Part shown: one piece after another, positions 46,643 through 57,929 of the stretch
Position numbering within the stretch: position 1 is the stretch's first letter
Layout of the letters: each line of letters starts with the position of its first letter
Assembly: GCA_045837725.1 (NCBI GenBank)
Contig: JBEWZL010000152.1
Coordinates: 496,001 to 560,000, forward strand
From: Vermamoeba vermiformis
Lineage: Eukaryota; Tubulinea; Echinamoebida
Reading direction: 5' to 3'
DNA: 64,000 bases
Position numbers and translations under genes: made by a program
The notes under the pieces: generated by a model
What the model was told of the DNA's origin: nothing
Databases searched by the model: none
The model's input: the letters and a program-made list of their open reading frames with translations, nothing else

Positions 46643-49600
46643 ATGACGAGCCTCAGTTCTCCCCCGTCCAGTCTGAAGAAGATGAGCTTTGTTGAAGGAA
46701 AAGGACCAGTTTCTTCAAAGACTTTATCTGTGCTTGGTAAAGTATGTTGCGGTATCAACATAGAAGCATAGCAATCAAATTAACCATTTTATTTGTTTAA
46801 ATTTGCTAACGTTATTTTTTTATGAATAAAAATTCGGATTTAGAACTCCGAAAAAATTGCATGAAAATGATTGCGCTAATATTTATATATAAATAGACGA
46901 TATCGCACAATATACAGGAAGGCACCGCTTTCACTCAAATCGAAAAGCCAGAGAAATTATATTTTACTGTGGATGAGTTTGGCTATATCGCAGGTTTTAC
47001 AGAGGCTAGCAAACGCGGAACCGCGAAAAAAACATTAAGATGCTTTTATGATTTAAAAGGAGCGAGTGTATCGGACAAGGTAATGTACCGAAGCCAAATT
47101 TCTTATGCAGTCCAGTAGCTGATCTCGGTCGGTTTTAGGACAAGAAAGTAACAATCAAATGCAAAAACGGACAAAAGGTTGTATTGGCCGATTTTTCCTC
47201 GTCGGCTGACGCTGGCTCTTGGAAAGAGGCTATTCAAAAATCGATTAAACAAGCGGATGCGCTTTCCAAAGAGACCTTTCAACTATCTTGGCCGCAAGAA
47301 TTGGACCCTTATCGTACGTACCAAATGCTAAGCGGACTTTCCGTCGGTTAGTGGAGCGCAATCCAGAATCTAACGAGTTCCACTTTAGTTCCTGCCTCAC
47401 ATGTTGACGATGTAAATATTATTGCAAACACTCCTATAGGTAAGCTCAAGTTAATTCAACTTCCTGATAACTTTTGGAGTAATCGAAATTTTACATCCCA
47501 CAGATCTCGAAGGAGTTCACTTAGAAGATTCATACGGCGCAAAAATTCGACTATTTGAGCTTACTCGACAACCTCGAGTATTCGTATTATTACGACACTT
47601 TGATTGGTAAGAGAATCACCGGATTTGCGTTTCCGGATCTTCCCTTTTGAACTCAGTGACCACTATGATATATCTAATCGAAATGGGTTATAATTATTGT
47701 ACCATTTATATTGCAATATGTTATTTGTTTATCGGCACTTGATTCTGCCAATTCACACGTCAATCTCGTCATTCGCTAAACAAACTAAATTTTATTTATA
47801 AAATTATAGCCTGCTATCTCGACGCTCGCTTCGTAACTTGACCAATCACGCCAGGTTATTCGAGCAAAAGTACGTAATAATAAAACGATTAATCAATGTT
47901 TGTGTGATCCCTAACGAAGATTTTGTGCACAGAGGTTTTGAGTTGACAGTCGTTGGGCTTGGCGGCAAAAAAGAAGCGAATGCATTGAAGCACGAATTCA
48001 AATTGCGTAAGTCAAGCGAGCGATAGCATTTTTACACTTGAAACTAACCCAAATTAGGAACTATTTACCGCGATGTGGATCTCACGTTATACCGTGCGTT
48101 GAGTCAACGACGAGGAGTGCGTTATGCATTGAACGATCAAACTAAAAATAATACGCTCAACGCATTGCAATCAGCGCTCTTGTTTGGTGCAACAATCCCC
48201 GACGAGTTTTTGTGAGTTAATAATTATTGTAAAAATCGTAGGATATTATCATAATTATTATAACAAGCCCACAACTCGGAGGATTATTTGTCTTCGTTAA
48301 TGAAACGATTTTATACGAGCAACGCGAACAATATGCCGGCGAAGATATGAATTTTGAAGCTGCAGTAGCGGTAAGTATCATTTTCAACGCGTATTATAGT
48401 AGAATGGGAGAATGGTATTAAATATTATCGCTATTTAGGCTTGCAAAGATTTTAATATCAAAACAAATCGTGACTTTTGGTCTTCACCCAAAGAAACAAC
48501 ACTGCAACAACGTAATTGGGACAAAATAATTGTACGTAGAGTATAATATGATTACAATAAGTTTTCTAATATTTTATAGCCAATGGATTACAATGAGCGC
48601 TGCGAAAAATCACCATTCGTGTTGGATCACAGTTTTTACAACTACGAATTGGGAGCACCTGATGTTCCCTATGAATCGGAACTGCGTATCGATAATTTAG
48701 AAGAGGACACGACATTTTATCGCTCTATTATGATGGAGCGCGAGCACTACAATTTTTTGGGCAAGAAGCGCGATGACCCCAATCTCGGGAATGCGTTCTT
48801 AATCTCGTACTTGCACGTGCCCCTGGAAGCTGATGAATTCTCTTCCAAGAAAGTAATATTCCGTGATAAGAAGGTAAGACAATTTCTTTTTTTGAGTGCT
48901 GATCTGACACTTTGCGTTCTTAGGGCAGCGTTAGATTTATAATACCGGACTCAGCAATCATGTCTGAGTCAGAGATCCTCGAGTACATTCTATTGCGCCA
49001 AAAAGTTATCAACGACAAGTCAGAGATTGAAAACTTGTCAATCGTGAAGATCACCGCTGACTCGATCAAAAAAGATTTGTGCAAGTTCGAGTCAATTTCG
49101 CTGTTCAAGAGCTACAAATTTGGTGTCATGTACATTGCTGCTGATCAAACCACGGAACAACAAATCTTATCGAACCGTATGTACTTGCTATACCACGATC
49201 CTACCGGCTCTTATTAACTAATTGTCCTCATAGAAAATCCAAGTCCCGATTTCTTTAACTTTATGAACGCACTTGCCGATCGTATCGAGCTGAAAGGCTT
49301 CACTGGTTATCGCGGTGGACTTGACGTGCTTCGTAAGTTATCGAGCCACATCTGAAAAGCTTGCTAACCTCTGGCTTGACAGATGAAACCACCGGCAAAG
49401 AATCATACTACACCGAGTACGCTGGTTTTGATATAATGTTCCACGTGGCTCCTTTCTTGCCTTTCAATCAAAATGACTCGCAACAACTGGAACGCAAACG
49501 TCACATTGGTAACGATGTGGTGGTGCTCATATTCAAAGAGGGCAATCAGAAATTTGATCCCAAAGTCATTCCTACCCAATTTAATCGTAAGTTAATTGTC

Positions 49601-50578
49601 GCTAAACTACTGCAAGCATTCTTCTTTATTAACATGGTATTAAGATGTGTATATAATCGTCGAAGAAGTGAAAGAAAAGAACGCATACAGGTAAAGAAGA
49701 GGAACACCGGTTCTTCTTTGTTAATTATTGCGTGCTAACAATTGCTTCCTAGACTGTCAATTTGTGCTCGTAAAGGTGTCGTTCCATTCGCACCATTTTT
49801 GGAAAACGATGCGCTGATTTACAAAAACGATCCCAATTTGCGCAATTTCATTTTGGCTAAACGTATGTGCAATAGTGGCTTAACGATATCAAGCAATACT
49901 AATCTTTGGCCTTTAGTGCTGAACTCTGAACGCGCCAGTTTGTTAGCTCATGTGTTCACTGACAAATTTGAACGAACACGCCGCGAACAATTAGAGCTGC
50001 TAATGGATGGATATTTTGACGAAGATAAGGCCTCTAAAGTATGTAGAGTATAATCAAAGACATTACGCGATATTAAAACATTGCTTCTATAGCTCAAAGT
50101 GGTTACCGCGAAGAAAAAGACAGTCCGACTCAGATCCAAGTCAACGGTAATTCATCTTTAGATCGCTTAGCAGTTGTACCTTATGAGCTAACTTTGCTTC
50201 ACGTTTAGAAAAAGAAGAACAAGAGCCATATCAACATTCAAGACGACTTTTTATCGCGTACCACAGACAGCCAGTCTTCGGCAGGCAGTTTTGAATCGCG
50301 CGACGATGATTTGAGTGAAACGGCCTCACAATTCAGTGAAGCAGACAGCGTAGCGCCGTTCACTGCCTGCGCTAATCGTGCGCAACAAGAAGTTCCCGAA
50401 GGACTTTGAGTTCATGCAGTACCACTCGTCGATGAGCCTCAACAAGCTGTCGAGTGAGATTGGCAAGTTGATGCGACAGCGAGTAGGCAGTCTTGAAGTG
50501 CAAGGTGTCGTATTGAGAACGGAACACATGGCTCTGTTACGCGACGGAGACACGTTAGATGCGGTGTTCAAAGATTAG
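46643..50578 (+). CDS. PH / peroxiredoxin-like (AhpC-TSA 2) / RapGAP fusion protein
   Basis: The reading frame joins about 18 exons with no stop before 50.3 kb. An N-terminal PH domain (KLYFTVDEFGYIAGF to WKEAIQKSIKQA) leads into a thioredoxin-fold, PRXL2/AAED1-like region: PRVFVLLRHFDCLLSRRSLRNL with one Cys, ELTVVGLGGKKEANALKHEF, VDLTLYRALSQRRG, LGGLFVFVNETILYEQREQY. An exon joined across a GTACGT donor adds the Rap/Ran GAP domain: VKITADSIKKDLCKFES, KSYKFGVMYIAADQTTEQQIL, FTGYRGGLDV, QQLERKRHIGNDVVVLIFKEG (the catalytic Asn-thumb helix). Rap1GAPs stimulate GTP hydrolysis by Rap. A Ser/Lys-rich tail has one apparent frame break near 50,340-50,380; a 40-base intron is an alternative. The Prx-like domain keeps one Cys at the usual peroxidatic position and lacks a resolving Cys nearby. 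Confidence 0.82.
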
Positions 50579-50761
50579 GCTTGTAGTGAGTAGCGAAACT
50601 TTGTAAAATAATATTGTTAGAAATAAACATAATTTACCTATGCATGCTCGGGAACCTTACCAGTAAATTTCGACTTCCTTCCGTCCAGATTCCGCTCCGT
50701 GACAAATATTTCATTTCCGCAATCATTGGTAAATTTAATCTTAATCAAACGTACGACTATA

Positions 50762-52626
50762 ATGCGCACTTGGGAATACGCACTGATATTTACATCCTTT
50801 TTGCATTTGCTATTCGGATCACCTGTCACTCTGATCAGCGTCGCTGCCTCTCTAGGTCTGCAGGTTTTTCTAGAATCTCACCGATGGCAATTATATCCTG
50901 TATATGCAGCATCGACGATGTTGCTTCTGACTGCCTTATTTACGTTCTCTGGTAAGCACTTACGAACAATTTTGCATTTAAAATTGAAAAGAATATTTTA
51001 AAAAATGCAGTTCTAACTTACAACGTAATGTAGCATCACCTGCGATTATTGTTAGAATATTCTCATTTTTGGGTGTTGCAATTTCTGCAGCTCTCGGATT
51101 TGTGCTTCCAGGTACGCACTTATCGCTTCTGTTTGCTTCAATTGCCTGCTAAAATATTTACATCGTACATTAGTGCCTAAAATTCCAAAACTTGAAAAGC
51201 CAGTTGGTACATTGGAACATACCATACTTCGCAGCACTGTGTAAGTATCAATTAACACATTATTCGTCATTATTCTATTTTTAACGGTCTTTAAATAGTA
51301 ACGACACGCAGTACACTCTACTCACGAATCTTACTAAAGACGTTCGAGTTCGGATCTGGTACCCTGCTAAGCAATCTAACTCAATGTAAGTTGCTGACGT
51401 TTTGAGCCTCGCATTCGATGTTGATTGTTTCACAGCCCCGCAGTATATCGTAATTATTACCCCGAAGGGTCCGTCGCACCCATGCTGAAGATTGGATTGA
51501 GCGACAAATTGCCGCAGTTCTTCGGCAGTCACTTTTACTTGATGAAGAGCAATGCTGCTTATGGCGCGCCAGTCTCGGAAGAACGCATGCACTGGCCCGT
51601 GCTGTTGATGTCGCACGGTCTCAAAGGGTATGTCGCACCCGTTGTTCGAAGTATTCAATCTTTAACGTAAATGCAGCATTCCAGAAACTTACATCACGCT
51701 CGGTGAGCAATTGGCGAGTGAAGGTTTTGTCGTGCGTATCTAAGTGCTGTTGAGTGTGTTATTTACAACTAATCCATTTGTTTCAGGTCGTAGCTCCCCA
51801 GCACACTGATGGCACGTCACCGATGAGTTATCAGAACACCAACACGACGCAAGAGATGCGCAACCAACAGCTCAATCGGCGATGTGAAGACATGCAACTG
51901 GTTGTTGACACGCTGAAGAAAGGTACGCGTATAAATCGAGCTGGATCACCGCTGACAAATAGCTGACGTGGCGATGATGTTAGGCGGCATTCCGTTGTTG
52001 AAAGATCACATCGATCTGCACGAGCTTGGCATCTGCGGCCATTCATTTGGAGGTGCTACAGCGGTCAAGTACGGGCAATTGAATCCCGATGTTAAAGCAC
52101 GAGTCAGCTGGGACGGTTGGATGCATCCGTTATTGCCCAAAGACTTGAAGACTCCCTGTGATGCTCCGATCATGTTCTTGAACAGCGAGTTGTATCAGTG
52201 GGAGGCTAATCTTGACGACATGAACACGATCTGTGCTCACACGAATGGCGGCGGCTATCTGTTGACGGTCAAGGGCACTTCGCACCACAACTGTAAGTTT
52301 GACAAGTGTGCTGCCGTAACAGTGCTAATGTATGTTGTTAGTCAATGACATCGCTCTTTATTCTCCAATTGTTACAAAGCAGTTGGCCAAGAAAGACAAA
52401 GGCTTTTTGGGTCCCATCGATCCGTAAGTATTCCGTTTGATCTTCGTTTCATATGTTTAAATTATGTTATTATAGTCTACACAGTTTAACCATTGCTTCA
52501 AAATCAACGGCCATGTTCTTCCACAGAAAATTTGCGCACCTTCGCGACAATTCAGTTGTGAAAAAGCTTGTTGAGTCCGATTTTGAGCACTTTCCGGAGG
52601 TGAATTATTCTTATTTGCATGGTTAA
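50762..52626 (+). CDS. PAF acetylhydrolase-like lipase with N-terminal membrane segments
   Basis: A group VII phospholipase A2-type serine hydrolase. The catalytic core starts PAVYRNYYPEGSVAPMLKIG and continues HWPVLLMSHGLKG, VAPQHTDGTSPMSY, GICGHSFGGATAVKYGQ (Ser nucleophile in GxSxG), DAPIMFLNSE and GTSHHNFND with the His. Before it lie several hydrophobic segments (ALIFTSFLHLLFGSPVTLI, VYAASTMLLLTALFTF, IIVRIFSFLGVAISAALGFVL), unlike secreted animal PAF-AH. It hydrolyses short or oxidised acyl chains from phospholipids, probably at a membrane. About 450 residues in about ten exons; the start at 50762 is the first ATG before the hydrophobic exon. Confidence 0.85.
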
Positions 52627-52766
52627 ATCTTTGTATGATTCTGTAGTTAAATGTCCGATCCAAAAATAGCCACAAAAATTCTCATTCGTTTCAACGAAAT
52701 TTTTTTCTTTTTGTTTTTACCAAAACGTTCGCAACGACAACGTTATTGTTATAATAGTTAGGTGCT

Positions 52767-53354
52767 ATGCAATATCATTTTTTGGTGTTTGTTATATTAT
52801 TTTCCGCAGTTTACTGCGAGTGGTTATACACGACGTTCTGCGGCAACCCGGATCTTTCTGGATTTGCAATTAATGGCAATTGCGTAGCACTAAATTCACA
52901 ACAAGATAGCTTTCGATATATTCAGTGCTTGGACGGTGTGAAAGCAGTTGAGTACAATTGCACCGATCCACTTTGTGCAAACTGCGAGAAGGTAGACACA
53001 TACAACATAAATGATTGTTACAAGAGCGGTATTTTCGATCTATTAACAAGGTGCTTCAATGAAGAGCCTAATTTTAACAAACTCGCTCGCCCAAATCACA
53101 CCGTAATCAAGCACTTTGTACCCAAGGCGAACTGTGGCTCAGAACCGTTGCACGCGGAGGTCTATCCCACAAACTTTTGCTTTGCCGGTCAGTCAGCATA
53201 TACTAGCATCCAATGCAGCAAAACAGCTTTTTATGCAGTCTCTTATTTCGACAACGATTGTGAAAGGAAATCAGACGAGATCCTCTTGCCTTTGAACAAG
53301 TGCCAAAACGGTACTTACATTGAATGCTTTGGAAAGATTGGCACTGAATTTTGA
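52767..53354 (+). CDS. Secreted Cys-rich protein, single exon
   Basis: This 195-residue protein is not recognised. It opens with a signal peptide (MQYHFLVFVILFSAVYCEW) and has at least 14 cysteines spread evenly (FCGN, NCVA, QCLD, NCTD, LCANCE, DCYK and others) plus NxS/T sequons (NCTD, NHTV, NGTY). The pattern suggests a disulphide-rich extracellular or vesicular protein. No intron was needed, unlike its neighbours. It may be an amoeboid secreted adhesive or defence protein, but nothing in the sequence decides this. It lies 140 bases after the lipase. Confidence 0.7.
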   Translation: MQYHFLVFVILFSAVYCEWLYTTFCGNPDLSGFAINGNCVALNSQQDSFRYIQCLDGVKAVEYNCTDPLCANCEKVDTYNINDCYKSGIFDLLTRCFNEEPNFNKLARPNHTVIKHFVPKANCGSEPLHAEVYPTNFCFAGQSAYTSIQCSKTAFYAVSYFDNDCERKSDEILLPLNKCQNGTYIECFGKIGTEF

Positions 53355-53859
53355 ATTACCACTTGTCAACTTCTTAGCCGAGCGTTGAATCGCGTTCCAC
53401 AGCGCAACGTAGCCGTAAAATTATTATTGCTTGTAAATAATAAAATTAGAGTTTTATTGGAGTATTTAAGAATTACGATTTAATTCGTGTTTTCCCTACA
53501 AACAATACGAATCCGGATAAAACCGGATATAAAAATAATAATAACAACGGTGGTACACACAATACAAAATTTTCCGTTAAATATTCGATCTCGCTAGTTT
53601 TGCTAATGCACTGCAGGCAGCAAGATTTTATTCGTGATTTAACTCTAAAAAAAGGGATTGTTTGTTTTGGCACGAAGCCGAAAGTATTGGCACGTGCTCG
53701 AAAGTCGCCAGAAAGAGTTCAGATCCTTCTGTCGGTCAACCGAAGAACATTCTTCTCCGAAGAAGGCAAATCGCTCGAAGAAATTTCTACAGCGAACCTA
53801 AAATTTTGTACCTCGAACTGCTGCTGTCCTTTCATGTTCTTTTACTTGCACTGCAACAA
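53355..53859. other. Intergenic, Cys-rich gene to GPI-anchored gene
   Basis: An open frame continues upstream of the next gene's signal-peptide Met (from 53662), but its residues (arginine-rich, no hydrophobic core) look non-coding. Nothing else was seen. Confidence 0.45.
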
Positions 53860-55568
53860 ATGAAGCTAATTATATTTATACTTTGCGCTTTATCAGTCTA
53901 CGCTCAAGAATGTGTACCAGGTTACACTTACGACGCTAGTTTCAGTGGTTTAAACTTCACGTGCTCCATATCGGGCAGTTGGACTTTTATTCGTGGTCGT
54001 CAGACATACTTCAACGGCTGGCTTGAAGGTCCAAACGAAGGACCTTGCTTGTTCTACTCATCCGGATTACCATCTCAAATTTCAATAACCGTCAATAATA
54101 ATGCGTTTGTGGACGGAAAACAATCGTACGCTCAATATTGCTATATTACCAATTTTCTAATTTATTTTTAGAACGTGGTCTTGCTACGGAGGTCATTCGT
54201 TAGTGTTGGATGTGCCCGCAGATTTACCTTTAGGTGAATCTACTTGGACGCTCATTGTTAGTCGTAACAACGTGGTCAATTATACAATGTGCTCGCATAT
54301 TCGCATCATAGACGTTCCCAAGGTGCCTCGAAATCCAGTTGACAAATCGAATCTAACGGTGCCCGCTCTCGAACTATGGGAGGCACATATGATCAAGTAT
54401 GCTGATAAATATTGCCAGATTAGTGGATGTTGTTGGGAAGGCGCATCGTGGTATTATGATGGAGTTAAAGTGTACCATCAAATCCGCGATTACTTTGGCA
54501 ACGATTCGTACATACCTTGCATCGAATCCCATCGAGACTACTTCGAATATGTTCTTTCTACTAAAGGTGCGTACCATGAATGTTCTCTGGATCTCATCTC
54601 GAGATTTGTTTTTAGGAGGATTTGGTGGTTGGAGAGTTTTTCCTCATGGCTTGTACCTCGAGTATATTCGAACCGGAAACGAGTCTTATAGGGACGGTGT
54701 CTTGTTCTTGGGCAACAATTCAGCGTTGGCGAATAGCGGAGGGGACGCATCTGCAGACAATAACCGAGAGACTGCCTATCTAATCCATACCTACAATATG
54801 ATGTCTAAATTAGGTGTGGATGTTCCTAAGAGAGAAAAAGCGATCCAAAACGCCATCGGTCACGTCGATCAGTGGTTCATCTCCAAACAACCGTTCTTGA
54901 TCCAGTCTTTCATGGTGGGCTTGACTTGCGACGCTTTTATCGAGTACTGGGAAGAAACTAAAGATGAACGAGTCCCTTGGATAGTCCAAATTGCACTTGA
55001 AGGGTAAGTGTCAAACAAAAGATCGTAATCCGTTGTACTTTTTAATTGTTTCTTCCAGACTTTGGGATGTATTTTACAACGAGACTGACCGAACATTGAA
55101 TTACAATACCGAGTCACTGACATCGTACTATGATCTGAACTTGATTCTCGCACACGAATTTATTTGGTTGTGGGCTTATACCGGAAACACTACGTATCGG
55201 GACCGAGGAGATATTTTATTCGAAACTGGCGTCCAAAATGCCTACTTGGGTACGTAAATCAATACTTATTTTCAAGCGGAGTTAACAAATTTTTTAACAG
55301 ATGGTGGAAAACAATTCTCGCAAAACTACGTAAGAATGAAAACACACTCACTACCATGTTCTAATTTTTTTTAAAGAGAAATTCGTTCAAGTTTGTTAAG
55401 TGGAGACAAGATCCGGATTTGATATCCGGTGCAGCAGGACCAATTTCGCCCTCTGTCTCACCCTCTGGCAAAACTGTTAAATCAAGTGCAGGAAAGAGAG
55501 AAATCAGTTCTGTTCTGGCATTTTCTGCCTTAGTACTCGTTTCTTGCTCCCTTGTGTTAATTTCTTAG
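53860..55568 (+). CDS. Secreted, probably GPI-anchored alpha/alpha-barrel glycosidase-like protein
   Basis: A signal peptide (MKLIIFILCALSVYAQE) opens the chain. The exons join in phase: STWSCYGGHSLVLDVPADLP, ALELWEAHMIKYADKYCQIS, GCCWEGASWYYDGVKVYHQI, GGFGGWRVFPHGLYLEYIRTG, DNNRETAYLIHTYNMMSKLG and LAHEFIWLWAYTGNTTYRD. Repeated helical pairs with Trp/Tyr, Arg-Glu and Tyr pairs suggest a six-hairpin-type fold. The C-terminus ends in a hydrophobic tail (VLAFSALVLVSCSLVLIS) after a Ser/Gly/Ala-rich stretch, fitting a GPI signal. About 510 residues in about six exons. No catalytic residue could be confirmed. Glycoside hydrolase and uronyl epimerase are the main guesses. Confidence 0.55.
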
Positions 55569-55749
55569 ATCGAACACTGTAACGTGTAAGGGCAAAGCCT
55601 AGCTGGATATATATACGAATATTAAAACTAATTAAATAAATAAAAGGGTTAAACACGATGACGTGTTATGTTTACTATCAGTGCGAGCCGTAATTGACCA
55701 AGGGTGAATTAAGTGCGGAACTGTGCAAAGGAACGAACAGACGTACGAT

Positions 55750-56199
55750 TCACACTGACAGGTTCATTATTTTAGCCAAAAATGATTTGCCATTATCTGA
55801 CTGTAGTATTTCAGGGAACTGAAGCTCATTCAAGAAGAGTTCGAAGATGTAATGCACAATTGGCTCTACCTCTTGAGTTGGAAAGCACTTGGCCCAGGCA
55901 AATTTCGAGAAACAATCAATGATAGTGAGCATATGGCAGTCGCCTGTGATGGGGTCTGCATATTCGAAGCTAGTGAAGTCGATTTGAAGCCATTCCAAGA
56001 TCCGATCAGCAGTTATTGGCTTAGTTGGTGGCTTTGGAATTCCAGTACATATTTTCATCATGGCACAATGTTCACACTTGTCAATGAATGTGTTGACATC
56101 GTTGGTAAGTCCAACCCAATAGTATTTGGCTTGTAGTTCGTAAATCATGGTGTTTAGGGCCAGGGCTGGCCACTTTTTTAAAATAAAATTGTACTTCAA
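55750..56199 (-). mobile_element. Fossil Ty3/gypsy-type integrase remnant
   Basis: About 150 residues in minus orientation match the zinc-binding and first part of the catalytic core of LTR-retrotransposon integrase (IDKCEHCAMMK, LQIDFTSFEYAD, LQSDNGKSF). Only this part was seen. It is a broken fragment; no reverse transcriptase, gag or LTR was found around it. The age was not determinable. Confidence 0.75.
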
Positions 56200-56230
56200 A
56201 CATGGGTAACCTTGTTCTTGGTGCAGCAGG

Positions 56231-56412
56231 AGGGCGTCAGACCGTCTGACGGCCTAGGGATGGGGGGTGCGTCAGACGGTCTGACAGCCTCAGGTGCAAA
56301 GGCATTGCACATGCACCTGCACCCTCAGTCATGCACTGCAACAGCAAAGGGTGCAGACGGTCTGACGGCCTTGGACAGGGGGGGGGTGCGTCAGATGGTC
56401 TGATGGCCTAGG
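56231..56412. repeat. GTCAGAC-palindrome repeat cluster
   Basis: Four copies of a near-palindrome lie within 180 bases: GTCAGACCGTCTGAC (56236), GTCAGACGGTCTGAC (56271), CAGACGGTCTGAC (56354) and GTCAGATGGTCTGAT (56390), each followed by GGCCTAGGG or a variant. Between them are G runs (TGGGGGGTGC, a run of nine G's at about 56378). A unit appears duplicated and partly inverted. It sits directly between the retroelement remnant and the dioxygenase cassette and may be a satellite or terminal piece of a mobile element. Confidence 0.75.
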
Positions 56413-56720
56413 GATTAAACGATAACTATTGTAAAATCAAATAAATGCGTTATAGATTATTTATAAATAATTAACTATTTAATCTATCGTAATATTGTGT
56501 TAAAATGATAGTCACTCATGGATCTGACCGCCGAATCTAGGCAACGGCAGATCGCGAAAAAATTTATTCACTAAAAAGGGACCTGTTTTAAAGACTTACA
56601 TCCTAAGCTTAGACTTAGCAGTTTCCAAAATATGACGCTTATTTGAGGTGTTTGTGCGGAGAATCGGCCCTGAACTTTTTGATTTTGGATCAAAGACCGA
56701 CGTAGTCAACCACAAGAAAA
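56413..56720. other. Upstream region of dioxygenase gene
   Basis: These 308 A+T-rich bases have no coding frame. No terminal inverted repeat matching the sequence after 63135 was found by eye. Confidence 0.45.
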
Positions 56721-57928
56721 ATGACTGACCGCATTGTTTATGATTATGTTAATGTTCCTTATGGGAAACCTATGGAAGAGACGATTGATTTACCTGCCCT
56801 GACGGAAGAGGATTTAAAAGAGTATCGGACCGTAACGACAAGGTAATAAATAATTTTAAATAATTTAATATTGGTAAAATATCAATCTTCCGTTGACCCA
56901 ATGAAATATTATGATTTGCCAATTATTATTTTAATTCTTTAATTTTTTTTAGCACCGTTTTCAAGGACGATTACGGCAGTACTGCCATAGCTTTTTTCCA
57001 AGGGGTGCTCGAGAAAAAGACTGTCGATGACGCCAAAAAAGCTGCCCAGTCGTTATTAAAAAATTTAAAGCCATCTCAACCTGGGACTAGCGCGCATACA
57101 GGCGAATGGCGAAAGAGCAGCGATTGGATATTCAAAACCAAAGACACAGTCAACGGTGAAGAGTACTACAAACGAGTTAACCGAAAGCCCTTTTGGCAGA
57201 ATGCTGCCACAAAAAAGATCGTCAAAAAAGTTGATAACTACTTTTCAAGAACAGCGAGCGATTTATGCGAGGCATATAAAAGAATCAACGCAGAACGCAT
57301 TTACGGAGGCTCGTACCTCATGTGCGTTATCAACACTGGGGTAGTTGGGCCTCATTACGACGAGAAAGACGAAATTGAAGGACTTTGCTGTGTCGTTCCA
57401 ATGGGCGTATTTGATGGTGGCGACCTGGTGTTCCGACAACAGAAGCTTCGTTTTCAAGTACGAACAGGAGACATCATCTTCTTCCGCTCTCGCGAGTTGA
57501 TGCACGAGAACTTACCTTGCACCGGAGAGCGATATTCGTTAGTCTTCACTACTGACCACGACTCGTTTACGGAATTTGGTCAACCTGCTCGTCAGTACAT
57601 GCATTGGAAGCAACCAAAGTTAAACAGTCACGCCACTATTGAAGCACAAGGATTCAAACCCGAAGACGTACCCGAGTTACGCAAAACAAAGGTTGTTGTT
57701 ATCGACAAGGTGTACACAAAACTAACGCGTGCAAATACACCACGAACAAAATTTGGTACGTTAAAGCTACCCTCACAAGATGGAAACCCAAGGGCACCAA
57801 TTTCTCTTCGAAAAAATGCCAAGAAAAAAAAGAAGGCAACGAAGAGAAAGAGAAAAGAGATCGACGATGACGAGAGCCATTCTGAAGAAATATTGCTCGA
57901 AACAAAAAGACGGCGTATACAAAAATAA
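56721..57928 (+). CDS. 2-oxoglutarate/Fe(II) dioxygenase, TET/JBP-like
   Basis: Two exons (56721-56842 and 56954-57928) encode about 360 residues. The double-stranded beta-helix core is visible: VGPHYDEKDEIEG with the HxD iron ligands, VVPMGVFDGGDLVF, RTGDIIFFRSRELMHEN with the distal His, and GERYSLVFTTDH with the Arg that would bind 2-oxoglutarate. This order and the block FxGGxL..PxxGDIxxFRSxxLxH match the TET/JBP nucleic-acid dioxygenases, which fungi and others carry inside KDZ-type transposons. Upstream is an unassigned alpha-rich region (EKKTVDDAKKAAQSLL); the tail KKKKKATKRKRKEIDDDE is a likely nuclear signal. Predicted to oxidise a methylated base, unproven. Convergent with the next gene, whose stop is one base away. 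Confidence 0.65.
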
Positions 57929-57929
57929 T

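Noticed and set aside
56212-56403. 63-codon open frame in the palindrome cluster
   Set aside because: Built from the repeats and G runs; no start context and no conserved content.
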